Positions 16,745 to 24,920 of a stretch of 64,000 bases of DNA are shown one piece after another (positions within the stretch are counted from its first letter, which is position 1; every line of letters starts with the position of its first letter). The stretch lies in NCBI RefSeq assembly GCF_000346485.2, contig NZ_KQ976354.1, positions 6,757,269 through 6,821,268 on the forward strand, written 5' to 3'. The notes under the pieces were generated by a model that was given only the letters and a program-made list of their open reading frames with translations, was not told where the DNA came from and ran no database searches. Position numbers and translations under genes: made by a program. Origin of the DNA: Scytonema hofmannii PCC 7110 (GTDB lineage Bacteria > Cyanobacteriota > Cyanobacteriia > Cyanobacteriales > Nostocaceae).

Positions 16745-17254
16745 TCACATCAAATTTTCTCGTTTAGTTTTGAGAATTATCTCAAAATCTCCACCCGCTT
16801 CCTGAATTTCGGAATCGTTCTGTTGTAATGCTTTCATAACAAGCCTTTGGGTCAATTCATCATCAATCTGAATATAAAGTTCTAATAATCGTCTATATTC
16901 TTCATCTGTACCATTTTTTAGTAAAGATTCGGCATGATTTTCTATATTATCTAAAAGCCATATTTTATCAAATGCTAGAATAGCAGAACGAACTAATTCA
17001 ATATCTGAATGACCGACAGAGGCTAACTTGATTAATTCATCAAATAAACTCTGGCGTTCTTCTAAAGTTAGATAATTTAGAATTTCCAGTGCCGTTCCTC
17101 TTTCCGTGGGATTTTGTAAAGCGAGTCTAATTAACTCTACCTTAGATTGGCAACTGTTTAGGAAATTTTGCCGAATTTCTAAATAAGCTTTTTCCCGGTC
17201 AATTAATTGATGCCAAAGGTCTGTATCTTGTTGATAGTATTTTATTTCAGTCAT
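16745..17254 (-). CDS. small all-helical protein, possible immunity partner of the gene before it
   Basis: 169 residues, soluble, rich in amphipathic helices (ALQNPTERGTALEILNYLTL, then LVRSAILAFDKIWLL) that look like degenerate HEAT-type repeats. I do not recognise a named family. It lies 12 bases after the toxin-like gene at 17267-17674 on the same strand. A small acidic helical protein directly downstream of a toxin domain is the standard position for an immunity protein in polymorphic-toxin loci. This role is inferred from position and general character only. Confidence 0.5.
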   Translation of the reverse strand: MTEIKYYQQDTDLWHQLIDREKAYLEIRQNFLNSCQSKVELIRLALQNPTERGTALEILNYLTLEERQSLFDELIKLASVGHSDIELVRSAILAFDKIWLLDNIENHAESLLKNGTDEEYRRLLELYIQIDDELTQRLVMKALQQNDSEIQEAGGDFEIILKTKRENLM

Positions 17255-17266
17255 AGTTTTTATTGA

Positions 17267-17674
17267 TTATCTTATTTCTTTTTTACCTACGTAAATCCAA
17301 CCACAATTCAAAAATTTTTCTACAAATTCTGAAAAAGGCATTTCAACGGCAGGATAAATAGTATGATGCGTAGGGGAGTGAGTTCCACCAACGTCTTTAC
17401 CATCTGCCACTACTTCAAGACCCACTGGTAATGGTGTCCCCTTATCTAGTTTATAGTAATGTCCTGTCAGGGGAGCATACTGAATATCCGCAAACGTGGA
17501 AGCTCCCGTTGGAGGTTGGGTGGGTTTTACCAAATCCTTCTCCACAGCAATATCAACACTGGAACGAGGTGGACGAGGGGATGTTCTATTGCCAAAAGTG
17601 TAGAGAGTTATAGGTAAAATGACTTGTTCAACTAGAGCGGACGAATCGAGCGAATTCTGGGCTGAATGTTCCAC
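17267..17674 (-). CDS. orphan toxin-like C-terminal domain, possibly Tse2-type ADP-ribosyltransferase-like
   Basis: 135 residues from a GTG. It starts abruptly with ITLYTFGNRTSPRPPRSSVD and continues GASTFADIQYAPLTGHYYKL, LPVGLEVVADGKDVGG, SPTHHTIYPAVEMPFSEFV and a final CGWIYVGKK. A Leu-Tyr-x-x-Gly opening, a PxGL-x-V-x-Dg strand and an H-H-T-I-x-P-x-x-x-M-x-x-x-x-F segment recall Tse2-like toxin domains found at the tips of polymorphic toxins. It has no signal peptide and a weak start, so it may be a displaced tip cassette. A decayed filamentous-haemagglutinin end lies 52 bases upstream and a possible immunity gene 12 bases downstream. The toxin reading is plausible but unproven. Confidence 0.45.
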   Translation of the reverse strand: MEHSAQNSLDSSALVEQVILPITLYTFGNRTSPRPPRSSVDIAVEKDLVKPTQPPTGASTFADIQYAPLTGHYYKLDKGTPLPVGLEVVADGKDVGGTHSPTHHTIYPAVEMPFSEFVEKFLNCGWIYVGKKEIR

Positions 17675-17726
17675 ACTTATAAGTTGGCTTGTTTGATAAT
17701 ATTTAGATTTGATATTTTAACACTGT

Positions 17727-17940
17727 TTAGTCTAGAAGAACATTTCGAGATGTAGCATTTATATCACCAGCAGTTCCTGACCCTTGACTGCTCACTGTAA
17801 CTACAGCCCCATCTTTGACAGTCAAATAGTTGGAGTGAAGGAATATGTTGCCGCCAGCCCCTGTAGAATTGATATCGGTATTGGCAAATAACCCGCTAGC
17901 GGGGCTTACGTTAGCAACGACATCTCGACCAAATCTGGTA
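17727..17940 (-). pseudogene. fragment of a filamentous-haemagglutinin/TpsA-type exoprotein
   Basis: The frame reads RDVVANVSPASGLFANTDIN, then STGAGGNIFLHSNYLTVKDG and VSSQGSGTAGDINATSRNVL, ending in a stop at 17727. This glycine/asparagine-rich beta-helix repeat is typical of two-partner-secreted haemagglutinin-like proteins of cyanobacteria. Only one repeat remains, without the secretion domain. Its stop falls where the full proteins would continue. Confidence 0.7.
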
Positions 17941-17968
17941 AGACGAAGCTTTTAGCACAGAAGCCACT

Positions 17969-18073
17969 ATGGAGCTATTGTCACGAGTGCGTCAGCGTAA
18001 GCAAGCAGCTTTAGAAGAGCTAGAAAAAATTTTAGCAATGGAAAAACATCTGTTAGAAAGTCTTCAAGGGTAA
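17969..18073 (+). CDS. small helical ORF or relic of a longer gene
   Basis: 34 codons, MELLSRVRQRKQAALEELEK then ILAMEKHLLESLQG, strongly helical and charged. There is no convincing ribosome binding site. It may be the C-terminal end of a lost gene, since it sits in a stretch of relics. Confidence 0.25.
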   Translation: MELLSRVRQRKQAALEELEKILAMEKHLLESLQG

Positions 18074-18136
18074 AAATAATTGCGGTAAGATGACACACAT
18101 GACCAGTGACCAGTTAACTAGAGATTCCTACCTTCT

Positions 18137-18775
18137 TTAACTAACTCTTTCAAAGATAGCCCGATAAACAGGTTCACTTTTGTTAATCGTGTATATTTCC
18201 CTTTCTGTAGGAACCGAGAGTGGATTTTCTACAAGCCATTCTCCCTGACCATATCTCACAAAAGCTGGATTTGCAGCAAAGCGATCGCACATTTCCACTG
18301 CTATAAACTCCAGATCGGATTGCAAAAAAACAATACCACCAGGGGGAAGAAATTCTGCAAGTTCTGCGACTAATTCTGGTTGCACCACTCGTCGTTTTGC
18401 ATGGCGATTTTTAAACCAAGGATCGGGAAATTGAATTGTGACACGCTGTAGTCTTTTCTGAGGTAAAGAAGATAAAAGCGGGCGGAGTGAGTTATTCGCG
18501 TTGCAGAACAAATAATGAAGGTTTACCAGCCCTAACTCATCTCGCAATTTATTTGCTTCTACTACCAATGGTTCTCGAATTTCCAAACCCAAAAAATTCC
18601 ACATGGTTTCCACTTGTGCCATATTGAGAACAAATCGTCCTCTAGCACAGCCAATATCTAAATGTAATGGTAAGTTTGGTTGGGCATAAACTTTTTCCCA
18701 GTCAATTGGACTGAGAGGGGTTTGATACTTATGTGCTAGTGGGTTAACGTGTTGACGGACTCGAACGATTGCCAA
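18137..18775 (-). CDS. trmB: tRNA (guanine-N7-)-methyltransferase
   Basis: 212 residues, full length. It methylates G46 of tRNAs using S-adenosylmethionine. [18 protein letters not shown] is the cofactor-binding motif [12 protein letters not shown] the acidic strand 2, and [17 protein letters not shown] the catalytic and tRNA-binding motif that defines TrmB. It is transcribed alone toward the relic region. The 5' side abuts a tandem-repeat tract and no promoter is evident. Confidence 0.95.
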   Translation of the reverse strand: MAIVRVRQHVNPLAHKYQTPLSPIDWEKVYAQPNLPLHLDIGCARGRFVLNMAQVETMWNFLGLEIREPLVVEANKLRDELGLVNLHYLFCNANNSLRPLLSSLPQKRLQRVTIQFPDPWFKNRHAKRRVVQPELVAELAEFLPPGGIVFLQSDLEFIAVEMCDRFAANPAFVRYGQGEWLVENPLSVPTEREIYTINKSEPVYRAIFERVS

Positions 18776-18790
18776 AATATTTCTCCTTAT

Positions 18791-18850
18791 TAGTTAGTGG
18801 TTGGTAGTTAGTGGTTAGTGGTCACTGGTCACTGGTCACTGGTCACTGAT
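18791..18850 (+). repeat. short tandem repeats (GGTTAGT and GGTCACT units)
   Basis: TTAGTGG units are followed by four (GGTCACT) units, the reverse complement of the (GACCAGT)-type array, between the divergent trmB and phosphoesterase genes. Confidence 0.85.
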
Positions 18851-18912
18851 GACAGGCTATACTCAATATAAAAAGAGTTTTTACACCTGTTTTTAACATC
18901 ACTATTAGGTCA

Positions 18913-20019
18913 ATGGCTTTAAAATTTCGTTTTGCTGTAGTCAGCGACTTGCACGTTGCTGTTCCCCACACAATCTGGAATCATCCGGCTCGTTTTCATT
19001 TAGTCGAAGTTAGCATCCCAGCATTTGACAGCATTGTAGAACATCTCACACAACTTGATTTAGATTTCCTTTTGCTACCAGGAGACTTAACTCAACATGG
19101 GGAACCAGAAAACCATACTTGGTTACAAAACCGTTTAGCACAGTTACCTTTCCCCGTGTATGTTGTTCCTGGCAATCATGATGTTCCAGTTTTGATGGCA
19201 AATGAGCAATCAATAGCCTTTGCCGATTTCCCCCATTACTATCGCAAGTTTGGATATAGTAACACCAATCAACTTTACTACACTTGTCAATTGCTACCAG
19301 GAGTAAGGCTAGTTGGCTTAAATTCTAACTCCTTTAATAACCAAGGTCAGCAAATCGGGCGTTTAGATGATAAACAACTGCAATGGTTGGAAGAAGTTCT
19401 AGCTGCATCTGTTGATGAACTCGTACTGGTTATGGTTCATCACAACGTTGTGGAACATTTGCCCAACCAGTCCCGCCACCTGATGGCAAATCGCTATATG
19501 TTGGAGAATGCGCCAGAACTATTAAACTTGTTACGGCAATATGGCGTTAGTTTAGTTTTCACGGGACATTTACACGTTCAGGATGTCGCCTACGCAGACG
19601 GAGTCTACGACATAACGACAGGTTCTTTAGTCAGTTATCCACATCCCTATCGTGTTTTAGAGTTTCACAGGAATGATTTTGGTCAAGACTGGTTGCAAAT
19701 TTTGTCTTATCGAGTAGTGTCAGTACCTGACTTCCCTAACTTACAACTTTCCTCGCGTAAATGGATGGGCGATCGCAGTGTTCCCTTCTTAATCAAGCTG
19801 CTAACTGTACCCCCTATAAGTTTACCTTTAGCGCAAGCAAAAGAATTAGTCCCCAGTTTGCGGTATTTTTGGGCAAACATGGCTGACGGAGACGCTGTAT
19901 TTGACTATCCTGATTTTCCACTAGAACTGCGTCGCTACTTTCAGAAATACGGTGCCATTGACTCAAGCGGTACACCCTCTTTCATTGATAACAATACTAC
20001 GCTTTTAGTTAGTTGTTAG
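18913..20019 (+). CDS. calcineurin-like metallophosphoesterase
   Basis: 368 residues. All five metal and phosphate motifs are present in order: SDLHVA, PGDLTQHGE, VPGNHDVP, MVHHN and FTGHLHVQD. That fits a dinuclear-metal phosphodiesterase of the CpdA/purple-acid-like class acting on cyclic nucleotides or other phosphodiesters. The C-terminal 100 residues after the core are extra and not recognisable. No signal peptide, so cytoplasmic. The substrate cannot be read from sequence. A tandem-repeat tract (20007-20070) follows the stop, and the converging FIST gene lies beyond. Confidence 0.88.
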   Translation: MALKFRFAVVSDLHVAVPHTIWNHPARFHLVEVSIPAFDSIVEHLTQLDLDFLLLPGDLTQHGEPENHTWLQNRLAQLPFPVYVVPGNHDVPVLMANEQSIAFADFPHYYRKFGYSNTNQLYYTCQLLPGVRLVGLNSNSFNNQGQQIGRLDDKQLQWLEEVLAASVDELVLVMVHHNVVEHLPNQSRHLMANRYMLENAPELLNLLRQYGVSLVFTGHLHVQDVAYADGVYDITTGSLVSYPHPYRVLEFHRNDFGQDWLQILSYRVVSVPDFPNLQLSSRKWMGDRSVPFLIKLLTVPPISLPLAQAKELVPSLRYFWANMADGDAVFDYPDFPLELRRYFQKYGAIDSSGTPSFIDNNTTLLVSC

Positions 20020-20070
20020 TTGTTAGTTGTTACTTGTTCATCACAATTAGCCATTAGCCATTAGCAATTA
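20007..20070 (+). repeat. short tandem repeats (TTAGTTG, CCATTAG units)
   Basis: TTAGTTGT and AGCCATT units run from the end of the phosphoesterase gene (its last codons VSC lie in the repeat) into the 3' end of the FIST gene. Confidence 0.75.
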
Positions 20071-21275
20071 ACAGAACGACAAATTCCAAACACAGAGGTA
20101 TAATTATGTATCATAGTACTACCACCCACAGGACCGATCTCGCCGCCACAAAAGAAACCTGCTAATGGGATGTTTTTAAGGTAGCGATTGAATAACTGGG
20201 AATCAAAATTCGGTTTTCCGTAAAGACCTTCTCCTCTACCAACGCAAGAAAACATCAGCGCACCCACTGCGCTTGCGTCAGAAGAACGCTCTTTTTGATA
20301 CCTCTGTAACAAGAATTCTAAATCTTCAGCAGAAGCTTGGGCATCGCGTAAGTGAAATTGCAGGCGCTGTCCGGGACGAACGTAATCAGCGATCGCAATT
20401 GCCCCTGCAGATGGTTCTACCCCTAAAATACTTCTTATGAGAAAGTCTCCTGGTTGCAATTCTTGCTTAAATTCATCCATTGCTAAGCCAACAAACAAGG
20501 AATGTTGCGCCAGCATCCGATCTTCTTCACTAAGATGGGCAATCAAATCTCGCAATACCATTAACGGCACTTGCTCGTTGAGTTCTAAAATGATATTGCG
20601 ATCGCCTTTTGTCACCTGGCAAGGTCTTCCAATTGGTCTGCATCCCTGTGCCACAATCGTTTCCAAGACAATATTGCCACTTAGAGCGACACCAATAGTT
20701 CCTTCTCTGTGGAGATTGTCATTGTAGAAAAGAGCAATCCGACCTCCCAAACCGCCACCACTCGCGTGTCCTCCCACTGTTACCGACCCAGGATAGGCAA
20801 AATCCAAACCCTGTAATAAATCGTTCACTCCTGAAGAAAACGATCCAGACAATAATATAAACTGCGGCACAGGTGATGGTGCTACGCCAATTAAATCTAT
20901 CCAAGCGTCTGGTGGACCATCCAAATCGGGTAATTCTTCAGGAACAATATGAAATGGCTTGATATTGACCCCTGGTAGGTGTGCTAGGGTTAAACTGAGT
21001 GCGGGTTCTGCTTCTAACTCTTGTGTTTTTCCCCACTGAGTCGTACCAATCACACCTCCACCACTGCAACCTAGCAATATAGGTACTGACAGTTGCTCGC
21101 TCAGTAGTGGCAAAAGCCGAGAGTACTCACTCGTAAAAGCAGACGAAATAAACACCAGCCCTAAATCTGGAGGTGCTGTTAGCGATGAGACAGTACGCTG
21201 TACTACATCTGAAACAGCTGCTTCTAAGGAAGGACGGGTTGACAGGGCATTTGCCCACTGCATTTGGTCTGCCAT
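20061..21275 (-). CDS. FIST-domain small-ligand sensor protein
   Basis: 404 residues. The N-terminal FIST domain (about 20-215: LGLVFISSAFTSEYSRLLPL, VPILLGCSGGGVIGTTQ, VTVGGHASGGGLGG) is followed by the FIST_C domain (about 225-385: LFVGLAMDEF, GALMFSCVGRGEGLYG, PLAGFFCGGEIGPVGG). The FIST pair is known as a sensory module, thought to bind amino acids or similar ligands. Here it stands alone with no kinase or cyclase output domain. Complete at both ends. Its target is unknown. Confidence 0.9.
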   Translation of the reverse strand: MADQMQWANALSTRPSLEAAVSDVVQRTVSSLTAPPDLGLVFISSAFTSEYSRLLPLLSEQLSVPILLGCSGGGVIGTTQWGKTQELEAEPALSLTLAHLPGVNIKPFHIVPEELPDLDGPPDAWIDLIGVAPSPVPQFILLSGSFSSGVNDLLQGLDFAYPGSVTVGGHASGGGLGGRIALFYNDNLHREGTIGVALSGNIVLETIVAQGCRPIGRPCQVTKGDRNIILELNEQVPLMVLRDLIAHLSEEDRMLAQHSLFVGLAMDEFKQELQPGDFLIRSILGVEPSAGAIAIADYVRPGQRLQFHLRDAQASAEDLEFLLQRYQKERSSDASAVGALMFSCVGRGEGLYGKPNFDSQLFNRYLKNIPLAGFFCGGEIGPVGGSTMIHNYTSVFGICRSVNC

Positions 21276-21661
21276 GAGTTTTACACTCTATTTATTCTTA
21301 GGCTTTTGTTGTTCAGCAAGCCGGTTTATTATTTCCATTTTGGGGACTACTATAACGCATCCTACACGAATTGATGCGACTTCTTACAAATACTCCTAGC
21401 AAGCAGTTATTACTTTGTGCTATTTACCTCAAGAAGTATTGTATAATCTACAGTTTTCCGGTCTTCTTTGTAAAATCTTAAGACATTATAGATAAATATA
21501 CCACCATTGTCATAAATGCTGTAATAGTTATGAAGCATAGCTCCATTACCTGACATAATTATTGCACAGACACAGTAGAATGGAGGGTAATAGTACGAAA
21601 AACTGTCATTTTTGAAATTTTTCTATACTAGTATTGAAAACACGCAACAAGAATTAAGACC
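21276..21661. other. upstream region of cp12 and the FIST gene
   Basis: No gene is visible. An extended -10-like TATACT occurs at 21624-21629, 33 bases before the cp12 start. There is no clear -35 and no recognised regulator site. Confidence 0.4.
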
Positions 21662-21883
21662 ATGAGCAACATCCAAGACAAAATCGATCAAGAAGTTGAA
21701 CAAGCCCGTGCTACATGTGACGTCACAGGTAGTACTTCTGGTGAATGTGCAGCAGCTTGGGATGCAGTGGAAGAACTACAAGCTGAGGCTTCTCACCAAC
21801 GTCAAGCAAAGCGCAAAAACTCCCTGGAGCAATATTGTGATGCCAACCCAGAAGCAGATGAGTGCAGAGTTTACGAAGATTAA
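21662..21883 (+). CDS. cp12: CP12, Calvin-cycle redox switch protein
   Basis: 73 residues, the normal cyanobacterial length. CP12 is an intrinsically disordered cytosolic protein that ties glyceraldehyde-3-phosphate dehydrogenase and phosphoribulokinase into an inactive complex when oxidised. Both regulatory cysteine pairs are present: CDVTGSTSGEC at the N-terminus and CDANPEADECRVYED at the C-terminus, with the AWDAVEELQAEASHQ motif between. It is monocistronic with its own -10 box. A short CCTG/CAGG hairpin lies about 120 bases after the stop. Confidence 0.97.
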   Translation: MSNIQDKIDQEVEQARATCDVTGSTSGECAAAWDAVEELQAEASHQRQAKRKNSLEQYCDANPEADECRVYED

Positions 21884-22061
21884 GACTTAACTCAACCCTT
21901 CTTGTTTTAGGGCTGTGGGAACGCGACCAGAAACCTTTTACTGAAAATTCTGTGCTTTAATAGCACTAGTGTATGAAATCTCACTCCAACCTTTTTTCAT
22001 CCTGTTTTAGAGCAGGAGCTAGGGGAATAGAGTGGGCTTTTCTTTTTACAGAGGAAATTTT

Positions 22062-22655
22062 ATGAATGAAGTCTGGTTTCGTCCCCTAGTTTGGATAGAC
22101 TACCGATTAGCGGTATTATTTACACTCATTTTGCCTATAATTTTGCTACTTTGGGCTTTTGTACAAAAAGCTGAAGCCATACAACGCTTACTTCTAATTT
22201 ACTGGCGAGTCGCCAGTTTACTAGCTATTACAATTTACTTAATGATTGGTGGATTTGGCGTTAGTTTTATTTCAGGATTCATGGCTCGTATTTTAATTCC
22301 TGTTTCATTATGGTTCTGGATAGATCTAAATGATGAAATAGAGTATCAGTCAGACGGACTTCTAAAGTTGATTTTTACTTCATGGCGTTGGGCTACCACC
22401 ATTTACTGTATTTTAGGTGCATTCGCTTTGATCCCTTTCATCGGTTGTGCTGTTTCTGAAACTGCGATCGCAACATCATATTGTCGCGTCTGGTTTGAAG
22501 CACCGCTTATGTTTAAAGATTATTTCCATCACGATACAAAACCAGGATTTCTTGGCTTTCTTGGCATTGTTGGTTTAGTCATCTACGTACTTTATCTAAG
22601 CTATTTTGTCCTGATTAAGTTAGGTAAACAAGGACGCTCAGCTACACCTCAATAG
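22062..22655 (+). CDS. DUF3177-type membrane protein
   Basis: 197 residues when started at ATG 22062, which has AGAGGAAA upstream; a GTG at 22032 is in frame but less likely. The start MNEVWFRPLVWIDYRLAVLF is followed by about five hydrophobic segments, matching a conserved cyanobacterial family of unknown function. The RPLVWxDYRLAVLFT opening is the most characteristic part. It is an inner-membrane protein, probably in the cytoplasmic or thylakoid membrane. It has no operon partner. Confidence 0.75.
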   Translation: MNEVWFRPLVWIDYRLAVLFTLILPIILLLWAFVQKAEAIQRLLLIYWRVASLLAITIYLMIGGFGVSFISGFMARILIPVSLWFWIDLNDEIEYQSDGLLKLIFTSWRWATTIYCILGAFALIPFIGCAVSETAIATSYCRVWFEAPLMFKDYFHHDTKPGFLGFLGIVGLVIYVLYLSYFVLIKLGKQGRSATPQ

Positions 22656-22746
22656 GATACGCAGCCTTACTACACGCAACTCTCGAATCAGTTCAGCTTC
22701 AGCTTCTTCAGGTGCAAGCGGGTTGTTATGCAGCCACTGACTGCGC

Positions 22747-22959
22747 CTATTGTGACTCTGCTTCACCAGAGGTTGCTTGCTGAATCTTCTGCTCTAAATT
22801 CTCCTCCCAATTTGGGTCATCTGGATTAATTGTAATCATTCGCCCTACGGCTTTTGAACGATCAACATAGACATGAAAAGCACTTATGTCTTCTCGGTGA
22901 GTTAGGACATACTGACGTAACTCATCAAGGTTCATCGCCTCATAGTTTGCTAATGTCAT
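22747..22959 (-). CDS. DUF6887-type small protein
   Basis: 70 residues. YEAMNLDELRQYVLTHREDI then AFHVYVDRSKAVGRMITINP is the pattern of a small cyanobacterial family paired with DUF6888-type genes. It overlaps the upstream gene by 4 bases (ATGA), so the two are translationally coupled. After the stop, a shifted frame continues as QWLHNNPLAPEEAEAELIRE across 22656-22745; this looks like former coding sequence. The pair has been likened to toxin-antitoxin modules by size only; I see no proof. Confidence 0.7.
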   Translation of the reverse strand: MTLANYEAMNLDELRQYVLTHREDISAFHVYVDRSKAVGRMITINPDDPNWEENLEQKIQQATSGEAESQ

Positions 22960-23153
22960 GGCTCGTATCCTCCAGTTGGCTTGATTTCAAAGTCAAGACT
23001 ATCTCCAGCAAGTACGTATAGATTCCCAGTGCGCTCATCCATTCTGACAAGCTCAACAGCTTTGTACTGCCAACCAGGGTAGATCGCGTTGGTCAGTCGG
23101 TAACAAAGCCTATAAAGCCCTTGAGCTTGCTTGTTATTGGGTTCCATACTCAT
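22956..23153 (-). CDS. DUF6888-type small protein
   Basis: 65 residues. It reads AQGLYRLCYRLTNAIYPGWQ, VELVRMDERTGNLYVLAGDS, then FEIKPTGGY. The DERTGNLYVLAG strand pair is the recognisable feature. It is the first gene of a two-gene unit, and its stop overlaps the start of the DUF6887-type gene. Function unknown. Confidence 0.7.
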   Translation of the reverse strand: MSMEPNNKQAQGLYRLCYRLTNAIYPGWQYKAVELVRMDERTGNLYVLAGDSLDFEIKPTGGYEP

Positions 23154-23236
23154 TCAGTGTAATTCATCAACTGAATCCTTCAAGAAGTCGGAGATCTTGG
23201 TCAACTTTGTACAAATTCTCTATAAAGTGTTGATTT

Positions 23237-23530
23237 ATGAACAATTCTATTGGTAAGCGACTGGAAAAGTATACCACTAAACGTCCTCAAGAAGTTTTAC
23301 TAGTAACAGTAGAAATTGCAGGAGAACAAGACCAAATTGCCATTTTTAAAGGTTTTTCCAGTTCATTAATGCGTCCAACAGCTTTCGATCCCGACATACC
23401 CGTAATACCAGATGAAGCAAAAATTATCAAAATTGATAGAGTCGCAAGTCCTTACAATCCAGAAGCACCCCGTTACATTCAACAAGATATCTCTTGGGAA
23501 AATATGCAAAAAATTATGAATGATGAATGA
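23237..23530 (+). CDS. conserved cyanobacterial/plastid-type small protein
   Basis: 97 residues. GKRLEKYTTKRPQEVLLVTV and IAIFKGFSSSLMRPTAFDPD followed by VIPDEAKIIKIDRVASPYNP are features of a small soluble family found in cyanobacteria and plant plastids (DUF7734-like, from memory). There is no known activity. The stop codon lies in ATGAATGATGAATGATGA repeats. cbiD follows after 42 bases on the same strand and may be co-transcribed. Confidence 0.6.
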   Translation: MNNSIGKRLEKYTTKRPQEVLLVTVEIAGEQDQIAIFKGFSSSLMRPTAFDPDIPVIPDEAKIIKIDRVASPYNPEAPRYIQQDISWENMQKIMNDE

Positions 23531-23572
23531 TGAAATATTGTATTAATTACCAATTCATAATTCATAATTTTC

Positions 23573-24694
23573 ATGGCTCAATCTGGATATACTCTTCCTG
23601 TCTTTGCTTGTGCGTCTGCTATTGCTGCTTTGCACTGGTTGCATTATCGTCAACCCATACTTTCTGTATCAGTGGACTTGATTGAACCCAGTCAAGTGGT
23701 AGACATTCCTGTAGAACAAGTCGCAGGATTATCTGAAAATATAGCTTTGGCGATCGCTCGCTCTGACCCAGGAGATAATTTAGATATTACGAGAAACACT
23801 CCTGTTTGGGCAATGGTAGAGTGGGAAAGAAGAGGCGAAGACGGGGAGAGATTGACTATTAGAGGTGGAGAGGGAATTGGAAAAATAGTTGAGGCTGGGG
23901 ATAAGCCTGCTATTTACGCTTACGCCCAAAGGTTGTTGCAAGAGAATTTGCTGCGAATGCTTGCGCCAGAAGAAAGAATTACTGTAACAATTATTTTGCC
24001 AGAGGGAAGATCTCTTGCTCTTAGGACTTCCAACGCTGCTTTTGGTGTTGTTGAAGGTCTTTCACTACTTGGAACAACAGGTATTTCTCAACCCTTAAGT
24101 GTTCCCGATCAATTAGAAGCTTTTCGAAAACAGTTACAACATAAAGTAGATCGGTATGATTGTTTGGTGTTTTGCGTTGGTGAAAACGGTTTAGATTTAG
24201 CGCAAAAACTAGGGATTAACCAAGAACAACTGGTAAAAACAGCCAACTGGCTCGGTCCCATGCTTGTAGAAGCAGCTTTACAAAATGTTAAGCAAATCCT
24301 ATTATTTGGATACCATGGCAAGCTCATAAAACTTGCAGGCGGAATCTTTCACACCCATCACCATCTTGCTGATGGACGTCGGGAAATTCTAGTGGCTCAT
24401 TGTGCTAACGTTGGTCTACCCACTCTAGACTTGCAGGCTGTATTTAACAGCAATACTGCAGAAGCAGCTTTAGTTTACCTCCGCTCTTTGGATACATCTG
24501 ATTGTAGCGATTGGGTAGAACGGGTATACACTTCTATTGTTCAACAAATCGATTCTCGTTCGCAAGACTATATAAAGAACCAAATTGGTGAAGCAGGTAC
24601 ATTACCGTCTGTTGGCTCAGTCCTTTTCGATCGCGATCGCAAAGTTATTGTCAAAAGCAAAACTGCACATACTCTCATGGCAAAATTATGTTAA
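23573..24694 (+). CDS. cbiD: cobalt-precorrin-5B C1-methyltransferase
   Basis: 373 residues. It takes part in the anaerobic branch of corrin-ring building for vitamin B12. The N-terminus SGYTLPVFACASAIAALHWL and the DPGDNLDITRNTPVWAMVEW and RGGEGIGKIVEAGDKPAIYA stretches match CbiD, although the usual GxTTGTCA motif near the start is degenerate (FACASA). The Gly-rich DCLVFCVGENGLDLA and FGYHGKLIKLAGGIFHTHHH regions are intact. It is preceded by AT-rich TTCATAATT repeats and no ribosome binding site is obvious. No other cobalamin gene lies in the window. Confidence 0.88.
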   Translation: MAQSGYTLPVFACASAIAALHWLHYRQPILSVSVDLIEPSQVVDIPVEQVAGLSENIALAIARSDPGDNLDITRNTPVWAMVEWERRGEDGERLTIRGGEGIGKIVEAGDKPAIYAYAQRLLQENLLRMLAPEERITVTIILPEGRSLALRTSNAAFGVVEGLSLLGTTGISQPLSVPDQLEAFRKQLQHKVDRYDCLVFCVGENGLDLAQKLGINQEQLVKTANWLGPMLVEAALQNVKQILLFGYHGKLIKLAGGIFHTHHHLADGRREILVAHCANVGLPTLDLQAVFNSNTAEAALVYLRSLDTSDCSDWVERVYTSIVQQIDSRSQDYIKNQIGEAGTLPSVGSVLFDRDRKVIVKSKTAHTLMAKLC

Positions 24695-24920
24695 TTTAAT
24701 ATGAATAATCTTAAACACTAACTTTCAATAACTTTTTTTTACCAGACTAGAGTAAGTTTTTTTCGTAATCTCACTGCTACATATAAGGTCTGTACAGTCG
24801 CACAGCAAAGCCGCGTCCAGGAAGAAGCTATTTTACCATCACAAGTTGGTAAGGCCAAAACTGGTATCAGTCAATACACCCTCGTTGTCAATCTTTCATT
24901 CTACCAACACCATCTCTGTC

